Shown here: in pieces, positions 24,960-31,057 of the stretch
Layout of the letters: every line of letters begins with the position of its first letter
How positions within the stretch are numbered: position 1 is the stretch's first letter
From: an uncultured Oscillospiraceae bacterium
Lineage (GTDB): Bacteria; Bacillota; Clostridia; Oscillospirales; Oscillospiraceae
DNA: 31,057 nt
Reading direction: 5' to 3'
Assembly: GCA_900764755.1 (NCBI GenBank)
Contig: CAAFPE010000122.1
Coordinates: 1 to 31,057, forward strand
Made by a program: the position numbers and the translations under genes
Notes under the pieces: model-generated
The model's input: only the letters and a program-made list of their open reading frames with translations
What the model was told of the DNA's origin: nothing
The model's database searches: none

Positions 24960-24994
24960 ATGAATCCCTCACATCTCCGCCAGGCTGCGTGCCC

Positions 24995-25450
24995 TCACCA
25001 GATCACGGGCCCGACCAGCCCGATCGCCGTTCCAAGCAGCGCGCCCATCAGCACCTGGGGCAGGGTGTGCCCCAGGTCCTCGTTGAGTTTCTTCCCTTTC
25101 AGTTCCTGGGACAGGTCGTCCCAGTGCTCCCGGACATAGTTGATCACCTTCGCCTGCTCCCCTGCGGCCCGGCGCACATTGCAGGCGTCGTACATCACCA
25201 CCAGGGCGATGGCCGCCGACAGGGAAAACAGGGGATCCCGCCAGCCGCAGACCTGTCCGATGGAGGCCGACGCAGCACAGATGAAGGCCGAGTGGGAGCT
25301 GGGCATATTGCCGCTCCCGATCATCTTCCGCAGATCCAGGTTCCGGTTGGTCACCCAATGCAGCAGCGTCTTCAGCACCTGGGCCGCGAACCAGGCCAGG
25401 ATCGCCAGGTCCAGAGTCAGATTTCCAGTCAAAAAGCCCGCATGATCCAT
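24995..25450 (-). CDS. Divergent PAP2 family membrane phosphatase (YuiD-like)
   Basis: The divergent PAP2 (DUF212) family is related to lipid phosphate phosphatases. The 151-residue product has about four membrane segments and the PAP2-like residues SGNMPSSHSA (PSSH at 50-53), YDACNVRRAAGEQA (87-100) and GHTLPQVLMGALLG (127-140). AGAGGTAGATACA precedes ATG. It sits between ispA and dxs, which suggests that the substrate is a polyprenyl phosphate or diphosphate rather than phosphatidic acid; that is inference. It starts 46 bases after ispA ends, so it shares the operon. Confidence 0.92.
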   Translation of the reverse strand: MDHAGFLTGNLTLDLAILAWFAAQVLKTLLHWVTNRNLDLRKMIGSGNMPSSHSAFICAASASIGQVCGWRDPLFSLSAAIALVVMYDACNVRRAAGEQAKVINYVREHWDDLSQELKGKKLNEDLGHTLPQVLMGALLGTAIGLVGPVIW

Positions 25451-25496
25451 TGTATCTACCTCTTTACCAGGTCCGCTTGTCCTGTTCCTCTCCGGC

Positions 25497-26378
25497 TCAG
25501 GTCCTGCGGCCCGCCAGCGCCCGGGCCAGACACAGGAGGAAGTCCGGCTCTGCGAAGCTGGACAGTGCCTGCTCCGCCTGTCCGGTCAGTTCCTCTACCA
25601 GAGCCCGGCTGCGCTCCAGACCCAGGACCGTGACAAAGGTGCTCTTCTCATTCACCCGGTCTGAGCCCACAGACTTGCCCAGCTCCTGGTCGGTACTGGT
25701 CACATCCAGAATGTCATCCTGGATCTGGAAGGCACGTCCGATGCACCGGGTATATTCCCTGACGGCACAACGCTGCTCCTCCGTTCCACCGGCAGCGATG
25801 CAGCCCAGCTCGGCCGCCGCGGAGATCAGGGCTCCGGTCTTGAGCTGCTGGAGCTGCTCCAGTTCTCCCCGGGTCAGGGCTCTCCCCTCCCCGGCCATGT
25901 CCAGGACCTGTCCGCCCACCATACCCTCCGGTCCCGCTTCCCGGGACAGGCAGGACACCGCCTCCACCACCCGCTCCGCCGGCAGCCCCGCCTGGGTCAA
26001 GACCCCAAAGGCCGCTGTGAGCAGCCCGTCGCCGGCCAGGATGGCGGTGGCCTCTCCGTACACCTTATGGTTGGTGGGGCGCCCCCGCCGCAGGTCATCG
26101 TCATCCATGGCGGGCAGATCGTCATGGATCAGGGAGTAGGTATGGATCATCTCTACACTGCAGGCCAGGGGCAGCGCCAGGGCCGGGTCTCCGCCGCACA
26201 GGCGGCAGGTCTCCAGCACCAGAACGGGGCGGATCCGCTTCCCTCCCGCCAGCAGGGAGTACTCCATGGCCTCGGTCAGGTCGGCATACCGCCTCCAGCC
26301 CTGACAGACCTGGTGCAGCGCCTCCTCCACCAGTTTCCGGTCCTCCTCCAGTCTCTGTTGGAACACCTCCTGCTCCAT
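25497..26378 (-). CDS. ispA: Polyprenyl synthetase (farnesyl diphosphate synthase type)
   Basis: This trans-prenyltransferase condenses DMAPP/GPP with isopentenyl diphosphate, most likely to farnesyl diphosphate, the primer for UppS. The 293-residue product has the first Asp-rich motif DDLPAMDDDDLRRGR (starting at 86) and the second, DDILDVTSTD (221-230), plus LLAGGKRIRP near the N-terminus. The start at 26378 (MEQEVFQQRLEED) is two bases after the xseB stop; the longer in-frame reading overlaps xseB and lacks support. xseB-ispA-dxs is a standard Firmicute order. Chain length is assigned by context. Confidence 0.95.
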   Translation of the reverse strand: MEQEVFQQRLEEDRKLVEEALHQVCQGWRRYADLTEAMEYSLLAGGKRIRPVLVLETCRLCGGDPALALPLACSVEMIHTYSLIHDDLPAMDDDDLRRGRPTNHKVYGEATAILAGDGLLTAAFGVLTQAGLPAERVVEAVSCLSREAGPEGMVGGQVLDMAGEGRALTRGELEQLQQLKTGALISAAAELGCIAAGGTEEQRCAVREYTRCIGRAFQIQDDILDVTSTDQELGKSVGSDRVNEKSTFVTVLGLERSRALVEELTGQAEQALSSFAEPDFLLCLARALAGRRT

Positions 26379-26380
26379 GC

Positions 26381-26617
26381 TCAGCGCTCCTCTCCGAAGG
26401 GCTGCTCCTCCGGCTGACCGTCCGGTCCCGCCGTCAGCAGGGTCACCTTCTGCTCCGCCTGGTCCAGCAGTGCGGAGCACTGCCTCAGGATCCCGGCCCC
26501 CTCCTCAAAGAGGGTCATGGCCTGCTCCAGCGGGGCGTCCCCCCGCTCCAACAGACCCACGATCTCCTCCAGACGCGCCATGGACTGCTCAAAATCCAGC
26601 TTTTTCTTCGTGGCCAT
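26381..26617 (-). CDS. xseB: Exodeoxyribonuclease VII small subunit
   Basis: XseB pairs with XseA to form exonuclease VII, which trims single-stranded DNA. The 78-residue product shows the family pattern: FEQSMARLEEIVGLLERGDA, then PLEQAMTLFEEGAGILRQC, two helices of a hairpin. I start it at 26617 (MATKKKLDFEQ), with AGGAAGG upstream; 15 further in-frame residues upstream lie in the hairpin spacer and are not expected. It follows xseA by 71 bases. Confidence 0.95.
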   Translation of the reverse strand: MATKKKLDFEQSMARLEEIVGLLERGDAPLEQAMTLFEEGAGILRQCSALLDQAEQKVTLLTAGPDGQPEEQPFGEER

Positions 26618-26632
26618 TGGTCCTTCCTTTCT

Positions 26633-26652
26633 CCGGACCAGCGATGGTCCGG
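26633..26652. other. 8-bp hairpin in the xseA-xseB spacer
   Basis: CCGGACCA at 26633-26640 pairs perfectly with TGGTCCGG at 26645-26652 around GCGA. It lies just upstream of the xseB ribosome-binding site, so it may adjust the XseA:XseB expression ratio or protect the mRNA. No T-tract follows, so a terminator is unlikely. Confidence 0.6.
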
Positions 26653-26688
26653 CACCGAACACCTCAAATCCGTGGGCAAACCTGCCGC

Positions 26689-27915
26689 TCAGGCGTTCTC
26701 CAACTCCCGTTCACACACCACACAATCCACCTGTCCGTCCGACAGCCGCAGGGAGAAGGACTCCCCGGGACAGGCGTCCCGGACCGAGGCGATCACGCTC
26801 CCATCCCCCTTTTGGGCGATGGCGTATCCCCGGCCCAGCACCTTCAGAGGGCTGAGGGCGTCCAATGCGGCAGCCAGTCTGGCAAAGCGCTCCCGCTGAC
26901 CGGATACGCTGGCAGACAGGCCGTGGCCCAGGCGGCGGCTCTGATAGTCCAGCAGCAGACGCTTCTCCTGAAAATAGCGCCGTGGATCGGCCATGACCCG
27001 GCTCTCCCGCAGGCGCTCCAGCCGCTGGCGCTCCCTTAGGAGCCGCTGACGGGACGCCTGCTCCATACGCGCCCCCAGCGACGCCAGGGCGGCATAGATC
27101 TCGTTCTGGTCGGGCACCGCCAGCTCCGCTGCGTTGGAAGGTGTGGCCGCCCGCAGGTCCGCCGTAAAATCGGCGATGGTCACATCGGGCTCATGTCCCA
27201 CGGCGGAGATCACCGGGATCTGGGAGCCGTAGACTGCGCGGGCCACACATTCCTCGTTAAAGGCCCACAGGTCCTCCATGGAGCCGCCTCCCCGGCCGGT
27301 GATGATCAGGTCGGCCGCCTGGTGCAGGTTAGCCCACCGGATGGCGGCGGCGATTTCCTCCGCCGCCCCCTCCCCCTGGACCCGCACCGGAAGGATCCGG
27401 ATCTGAGCAATGGGCCACCGGGCCCCCAGGATCCGGAGCATATCCCGCACCGCCGCGCCGGCGGGCGAGGTCACCAGGGCGATCCGCCCCGGAATCCGCG
27501 GCAGGGGGCGCTTATGCGCCCGGTCAAACAGGCCCTCCTGGAGCAGGCGGGCCTTCATCTGCTCAAAGGCCACCGCCAGATCTCCCGCGCCCTCCGGCGT
27601 CAGCCGGACACAATACAGCTGGTACTGTCCGTCCCGGGGAAACACTGTCACCCGGCCCGCCGCGATGACCTGCATCCCGTTTTGCGGGCGAAAGCGCAGG
27701 GAAGCGGCATCCCCCCGGAACATGACGCACCGCAGCGCCCCCTCCCCGTCCTTCAGGGTGAAGTAGTGGTGCCCGGAGGGGTACATCTTATAGTTGGACA
27801 GCTCCCCCCGCACCAGCAGTCCGGACAGGACCCGGTCCCGGTCCATGAAGCCCTTGATATACTGGCCCACCTGGCTTGGGGTGAGGATCATCTGCTCCTG
27901 ACGGGGGGCGCTCAT
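26689..27915 (-). CDS. xseA: Exodeoxyribonuclease VII large subunit
   Basis: XseA is the catalytic subunit of exonuclease VII. The 408-residue product has an N-terminal OB fold (about 8-105, QVGQYIKGFMDRDRVLSGLL) and the catalytic core with VTSPAGAAVRDML. Also present are GRGGGSMEDLWAFNEE, the GHEPDVTIADFTADLRAATP block, and a C-terminal coiled coil for XseB binding. Length is usual. Its ATG overlaps the stop of the TsaD-like gene (ATGA), and GGAGG lies six bases upstream. In Bacillus folD lies between nusB and xseA; here the TsaD-like gene takes that place. Confidence 0.97.
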   Translation of the reverse strand: MSAPRQEQMILTPSQVGQYIKGFMDRDRVLSGLLVRGELSNYKMYPSGHHYFTLKDGEGALRCVMFRGDAASLRFRPQNGMQVIAAGRVTVFPRDGQYQLYCVRLTPEGAGDLAVAFEQMKARLLQEGLFDRAHKRPLPRIPGRIALVTSPAGAAVRDMLRILGARWPIAQIRILPVRVQGEGAAEEIAAAIRWANLHQAADLIITGRGGGSMEDLWAFNEECVARAVYGSQIPVISAVGHEPDVTIADFTADLRAATPSNAAELAVPDQNEIYAALASLGARMEQASRQRLLRERQRLERLRESRVMADPRRYFQEKRLLLDYQSRRLGHGLSASVSGQRERFARLAAALDALSPLKVLGRGYAIAQKGDGSVIASVRDACPGESFSLRLSDGQVDCVVCERELENA

Positions 27916-28856
27916 CGTCCCGCCTCCCGCTCCATGGCCCGCCAGGTGAGGATGGCCGTTCCCATGGCGTTGTCTGTGGCATACTGAGGCTGGGCAAAGA
28001 CCGCGCCGCAGCCCTTCTCCAGTGCCCCGCGCAGGCGGCAGTTGGAGGCCACACCGCCGGAGCAGAGCACCGGCAGACCTGGATGTGCCTCCTGGGCCGC
28101 CCGGGTAGTACGCAGGATCACATCGGTTACCGTTTCGATGGTAAACCGTGCGACATTGGCCGGCTTCTCACCGTCCGCCAGCAGCTTCTTCACCTGGTTT
28201 TCCATCCCCGACAGGGAGAAGCGCAGCCCGTCCCGCTTGACCCGGTATTTCAGTGTGACATCCGCCTCCCCGCTGAGGGTGTCCAGCGCCTTCCCCGCCG
28301 GGAATTGGAGCCCCAGCAATACGCCGGTGCGGTCGATCAGCTGACCGGCGGAGATGTCTGTCGTCCCCCCCAGGATCTCCGCCCGGACAGCCACGCCGTC
28401 CCTCTCCGGCTCTGCCCGCAACAGCTCTGTGGTGCCGCCGGACAGGTGCCAGGCCAGAAAAGGCCGGTCCAGCAGGTCCATCCGTCCGGCAGACCAGGCC
28501 GCCGCGGCCAGATGCCCCTGCTGGTGAGAGAAGGCGTAAAAGGGGACGCCCAGCACATGGGCGAGGCTCTGCCCCTGTGAGGCCCCCGCCAGGAAGCAGG
28601 GCATATAGGAGCCCTCCACCGCCCGTGGGCGGGTACTGGCCCCCACTGCGCCCAACGCCTCCAGGGAGATCTCCTCCGCCAGAACGCCCAGCAGCTCGGG
28701 CAGGCGCTTCACGTGCTGGAACAGGGCGTCGCTCTGCCGCAGGCCCAGCTCACCGGGGCGGACGTCCAGGATACGGCCCCGATTGACGCCCCCCTCCCCG
28801 TCAAACACGGCGCAGGAGGTGGTGTAGTTGCTGGTGTCCAGCCCCAAGACCTGCAC
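27912..28856 (-). CDS. TsaD/Kae1-like paralog (M22 family)
   Basis: The fold is that of TsaD/Kae1, the ATPase that adds threonylcarbamoyl to tRNA A37, but the N-terminus (VLGLDTSNYTTS) differs from genuine TsaD (GIETSCDETS), so I call it a paralog. Metal ligands are kept: His111 and His115 (HQQGH) and Asp295 (DNAMG). The ATP-binding SGGVASNCRLR is also kept. At 314 residues it is slightly shorter than TsaD. I prefer the GTG at 28856, seven bases after GGAGG; another GTG two codons upstream overlaps the nusB stop and is too close to that site. Function is unknown; it overlaps xseA. Confidence 0.85.
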   Translation of the reverse strand: MQVLGLDTSNYTTSCAVFDGEGGVNRGRILDVRPGELGLRQSDALFQHVKRLPELLGVLAEEISLEALGAVGASTRPRAVEGSYMPCFLAGASQGQSLAHVLGVPFYAFSHQQGHLAAAAWSAGRMDLLDRPFLAWHLSGGTTELLRAEPERDGVAVRAEILGGTTDISAGQLIDRTGVLLGLQFPAGKALDTLSGEADVTLKYRVKRDGLRFSLSGMENQVKKLLADGEKPANVARFTIETVTDVILRTTRAAQEAHPGLPVLCSGGVASNCRLRGALEKGCGAVFAQPQYATDNAMGTAILTWRAMEREAGR

Positions 28857-28858
28857 GG

Positions 28859-29362
28859 TCACTCCTCCGGCGCAGTCTCAGTCCCGGCCGCCACCTTCTC
28901 AGGCTTGGCCGGCGTGTCCTGAAACTCCGCCCGGACAAAGGTCCCCAGGATTCCGTTGACAAAGGCGGCCACCTCCTGGGGCTCATACCGCTTGGTCAGC
29001 TCCACCGCCGCGTTGATGGCAGCCGCGTTGGGAATGTCCGGCATATACAGGATCTCATACATAGCAGTCCGCATGATGGCCGCCGCCATGCGGGGGATCC
29101 GCTCAAAGGACCAGCCCACTGCATAACGGCTGATATAGTCGTCCAGCTCCGGGCCGTGGGAAAAGGCGCCCCGGACCAGATTTTTGATATAGGTCTCCTG
29201 CTTCTCATTGGGATACTGGGCGTAGATCGGCATCTCCTGGGCCAGCTCACCAAAGCGCTCCCGGCTCAGCTCGCTTTCCAGAATCTCGTCCGCGCTCTGT
29301 GTCCCAAATCCCAGGGAAAATATCAGATGTACCGCAATCTCGCGGGCATTATCTCTTGTCAT
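28859..29362 (-). CDS. nusB: Transcription antitermination protein NusB
   Basis: NusB binds boxA RNA with NusE (S10) and prevents premature termination in rRNA operons. The 167-residue product starts MTRDNAREIAVHLIFSLGFG, the expected NusB beginning, and shows AINAAVELTKRYEP near the C-terminal half. I start it at 29362, with GGAGGAG about eight bases upstream. An in-frame ATG at 29449 would place a probable promoter -10 inside the gene. The C-terminus has an extra Pro/Glu-rich tail (TPAKPEKVAAGTETAPEE). It is the first gene of the operon ending with recN. Confidence 0.95.
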   Translation of the reverse strand: MTRDNAREIAVHLIFSLGFGTQSADEILESELSRERFGELAQEMPIYAQYPNEKQETYIKNLVRGAFSHGPELDDYISRYAVGWSFERIPRMAAAIMRTAMYEILYMPDIPNAAAINAAVELTKRYEPQEVAAFVNGILGTFVRAEFQDTPAKPEKVAAGTETAPEE

Positions 29363-29412
29363 GTCTGTCTCCTCCGTTAACTGGCCCCATTCTGGCGATA
29401 AAATCGTGATTC

Positions 29413-29418
29413 TATTAT
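29413..29418 (-). promoter_or_regulatory. Probable -10 of the nusB operon promoter
   Basis: On the minus strand the sequence GTATATAATAG contains a consensus -10 (TATAAT). It lies about 50 bases before the nusB start and downstream of the hydrolase terminator. The -35 region is weak (TTTCCT at about 17 bases). As no other promoter is visible down to recN, this may drive the 11-gene run. Confidence 0.55.
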
Positions 29419-29432
29419 ATACATCCTCATGC

Positions 29433-29480
29433 AAAAAGGAAACCCCCAAAATTCACAAACTATGAATTTTCAGGGGTTCC
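29433..29480 (-). terminator. Intrinsic terminator of the cell-wall hydrolase gene
   Basis: AAAATTCA at 29448-29455 pairs with TGAATTTT at 29463-29470, around a 7-base loop. The stem is extended by CCCC/GGGG and GGAA/TTCC with small mismatches. On the minus strand TTTTT follows. It begins 29 bases after the hydrolase stop codon and separates it from nusB. Confidence 0.92.
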
Positions 29481-29508
29481 CTCTGAGGTTTATTCAGTTT
29501 TCCACTGG

Positions 29509-30474
29509 TCACGCATAAAATCTGTGGCCGCCGATCACAGCGATGCAGGTACGGTTCCGGGCTGCCCAGCTGTTGGGAGTAGAGTCGAAATAAAGGGCAT
29601 TTTTTGTCTTTTCCACCACAGCCCCGTCCAGCACCAGCTTAGCAGCGGCCACGCTGGAGGCATTGGGAGTACACCCGGACAGCTTGCCGGAGCGGTAGGT
29701 GGTAAACTGGTTCTTCTGGGCCAGCACACCCTCCACCGTGTTGGGGAAAATGGGGCTCTTTACGCGGTTCATGATCACATTACCTACCGCAATCTTGCCG
29801 TCCAAGGGCTGATTCCCGCTCTCCGCATAGATCACGCGGGAGAGCCAGAACAGATCCTTCTCATTGTAGAACTGGTTCCCCGGGGTCAGCCCGCCGCTTC
29901 CACGGGTGACTGCCACGGTGCCGGTGGCTCCGTTCCAGCTCAGGCCCGCATCAAAGGCCTCGGTCAAAACAGCCAGAGGGACCGTCACCCGGTCCCCGGT
30001 CAGCCCGACACCCTCCGGGACATACAGATAGCGGCCATTGGCCACCACATACGGCTGTCCCACCACAGCGGTCAGCATCAGCTTCCCGCTGGTCACGGTC
30101 ACCGTGCGGCTTCCGGCATCCCAAGCCGCCGAAGCAGTGGGATCCAGCGCCTTGGCCATGGGGACCAAAGCCACATAAGTCGTTCCGCTGCGCTGTGTCT
30201 TGCCTACCTCAGTGGATGCCGGCTCGCCGTCCACGGTCAGGGTCCGGTCCATCTCCTCAACCAGAGTCAGGACACTTCCCCCCGCCACCGCGGGCACCGG
30301 CTCCGCCCGATCCGCTTCCTGATCTTGTTCCGTGTCCACCTGATGGACCGCTGCCTCAGCGGCTGCCCCGTCGGACTCAGGCACAAGAGCGGCAGAGCTC
30401 TGCTCTACACCAGCTCCCATCAGGAGAAGCAAGGCAAAGGCGCTCAGCGTCAGCGAAAACAGCTTTCGTGTCAT
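29509..30474 (-). CDS. Secreted SleB/CwlJ-type cell-wall hydrolase with a copper-amine-oxidase-like stalk domain
   Basis: The 321-residue product begins with a signal peptide (MTRKLFSLTLSAFALLLLMG, cleavage probably after SSA). An acidic linker (about 35-65) is followed by a copper amine oxidase N-terminal-like (stalk) domain (about 75-200, beta-rich, no metal site expected). The C-terminal SleB/CwlJ hydrolase domain (about 215-321) starts DLFWLSRVIYAESGNQ, with the likely catalytic Glu in YAESGN. Such enzymes cleave peptidoglycan, often spore cortex. ATG 30474 has AGGAG eight bases before it; a GTG three codons earlier overlaps that site. Flanking terminator and promoter make it monocistronic. 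Confidence 0.88.
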   Translation of the reverse strand: MTRKLFSLTLSAFALLLLMGAGVEQSSAALVPESDGAAAEAAVHQVDTEQDQEADRAEPVPAVAGGSVLTLVEEMDRTLTVDGEPASTEVGKTQRSGTTYVALVPMAKALDPTASAAWDAGSRTVTVTSGKLMLTAVVGQPYVVANGRYLYVPEGVGLTGDRVTVPLAVLTEAFDAGLSWNGATGTVAVTRGSGGLTPGNQFYNEKDLFWLSRVIYAESGNQPLDGKIAVGNVIMNRVKSPIFPNTVEGVLAQKNQFTTYRSGKLSGCTPNASSVAAAKLVLDGAVVEKTKNALYFDSTPNSWAARNRTCIAVIGGHRFYA

Positions 30475-30836
30475 TGTCTTCACTCCTATGGTTACAAAAT
30501 TATGTCAACAAAAATGACATCAAAAGCAATCGTTTGTTACTTTTGTTACCACATTGTAACCAATTTGCCTGCTTGAAACAAGGGTAAAATTCACTATACT
30601 TTCCCTGAAAATCTTGTGTATTTTTTCTGACATGGCAGAAAAGCGACTGTTTTTTGCGCAATTTTCCGTATTTCGTTTAGAAAATCTCCTTATAAAGTGT
30701 ACAAAGCATCGCTGCCTGTCACTCCCTTCTCCCACGTTGTCCCTCCCGCCGCCCCCCTTTTTCCTTGCCAGAGATCGGAGAAAATTTTGCTTGCATTTTC
30801 TCCCCGCCTGTGTTATAGTAATCGAGCAGTTAAGAT
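30475..30836. promoter_or_regulatory. Intergenic control region between the hydrolase and tRNA-Gly
   Basis: This 362-base, AT-rich region has no credible gene. For the hydrolase (minus strand), TACACA (30615-30620) and TATAGT (30593-30598) are spaced 16 bases apart, giving a leader of about 110 bases. The leader contains an inverted repeat ATGTCA-acaaaaa-TGACAT near 30503-30521. It also has several GTTAC/GTAAC motifs at about 30490 and 30535-30560, including the palindrome GTTAC-cacatt-GTAAC. These may be operator sites. The tRNA promoter occupies the right end. Confidence 0.5.
30791..30819 (+). promoter_or_regulatory. Sigma-A promoter of tRNA-Gly
   Basis: TTGCAT (30791-30796) and TATAGT (30814-30819) are separated by exactly 17 bases, and TG one base before the -10 makes it an extended -10 promoter. 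Transcription should start about 10 bases before the tRNA. Confidence 0.9.
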
Positions 30837-30910
30837 GCAGGTGTAGTTCAATGGCAGAATGTCAGCTTCCCAAGCTGAACACGGGGGTTCGATTCCCCTC
30901 ACCTGCTCCA
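30837..30910 (+). tRNA. tRNA-Gly (anticodon CCC)
   Basis: The 74 bases fold as a full cloverleaf. The acceptor GCAGGTG pairs with CACCTGC. The D arm is GTTC/GAAT, and the anticodon stem TCAGC/GCTGA carries the loop TTCCCAA. The variable region has four bases, and the T arm has loop TTCGATT. The 3' CCA is encoded. The anticodon CCC reads GGG codons, which is sensible in a GC-rich genome that also needs GCC and UCC isoacceptors elsewhere. Confidence 0.97.
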
Positions 30911-30952
30911 AAAAAGAAAGACATCTGCTGAAAGTAGGTGTCTTTCTTTTTT
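30910..30952 (+). terminator. Intrinsic terminator of tRNA-Gly
   Basis: A 14-bp perfect pairing joins 30910-30923 and 30939-30952, extended by a few inner pairs around a GAAA-containing loop. The 3' arm itself ends in TTTTTT. It begins at the last base of the tRNA. Confidence 0.95.
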
Positions 30953-30958
30953 GGGTTC

Positions 30959-31057
30959 CGCCGCCCAGAGGGCGGCTCCACCCTTCGGTGATTAAAAATG
31001 CTCGGGGCAAGTGAATTGCCCCTGCGCCAAGGTTTTGCCTGCGGCAAAACGCTTGTA
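30959..31057. repeat. Hairpin-chain intergenic element at the right edge, with dispersed module copy 2
   Basis: Three perfect hairpins follow one another: GCCGCCC-aga-GGGCGGC near 30960-30976, GGGGCAA-gtgaa-TTGCCCC near 31004-31022, and GTTTTGCC-tgc-GGCAAAAC at 31032-31050. The last, with its flanks (31028-31057), matches the 30-bp module in the insert beside era (1431-1460). The element is cut by the window edge, so its full length is unknown. No gene is present. Confidence 0.75.

Noticed and set aside
30614..30931. Open frames across tRNA-Gly giving SSMAECQLPKLNTG- and GNRTPVFSLGS-type peptides
   Set aside because: These are translations of the tRNA gene itself, a well-known artefact of gene calling.

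Overview
The window is a chromosomal segment of an endospore-forming, GC-rich Clostridia bacterium, most likely an Oscillospirales gut lineage (Flavonifractor/Lawsonibacter-like; inferred from gene order and base composition, not from a search). Evidence for a sporulating Firmicute is a PolC-type replicase, sigG, yqfC-yqfD, a SleB/CwlJ-type hydrolase, AhrC-type ArgR, and the gene orders yqfC-yqfD-phoH-ybeY-era-recO and nusB-xseA-xseB-ispA-dxs-tlyA-nadK-argR-recN. Nearly all protein genes are on the minus strand. Only a ZIP metal transporter, sigG and one tRNA-Gly are on the plus strand.

Layout in minus-strand transcription order (right to left). Positions 31057-29433 hold a tRNA-Gly(CCC) with its promoter and terminator, then a secreted cell-wall hydrolase with its own terminator. 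Positions 29362-19206 are a tightly packed operon: nusB, a TsaD/Kae1-like paralog, xseA, xseB, ispA, a divergent PAP2 phosphatase, dxs, tlyA, nadK, argR and recN, closed by a perfect 19-bp terminator stem. Positions 19205-17051 hold sigG and the ZIP gene on the plus strand, convergent with recN and divergent from pyrH; this looks like a synteny breakpoint. Positions 17050-10643 carry pyrH, frr, uppS, cdsA, dxr, rseP and ispG, a translation-recycling, polyprenyl and phospholipid block. Positions 10578-70 carry polC, yqfC, yqfD, phoH, ybeY, two small membrane proteins, era, a small helical protein and recO.

Five isoprenoid genes (dxs, dxr, ispG, ispA, uppS) fall here. With the PAP2 protein they link precursor synthesis to the undecaprenyl carrier used for the cell wall. 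Most of the rest serves replication, repair, ribosome maturation and sporulation.

The unusual content is between genes. A 56-bp duplication of the end of era brackets a 165-bp hairpin-rich insert. A 30-bp hairpin module occurs in that insert and again at the right edge, with one compensatory base-pair change. Two 103-bp palindromic direct repeats flank a 90-aa membrane protein gene where dgkA/cdd would be expected. The ZIP gene has a folded leader that abuts its ribosome-binding site. An 18-codon signal-peptide-like stub lies downstream of recN, where spoIVB would normally be. I saw no CRISPR array, insertion sequence, prophage, toxin or defence gene. The window is mainly core genome, and I do not see a clear novel multi-gene system.
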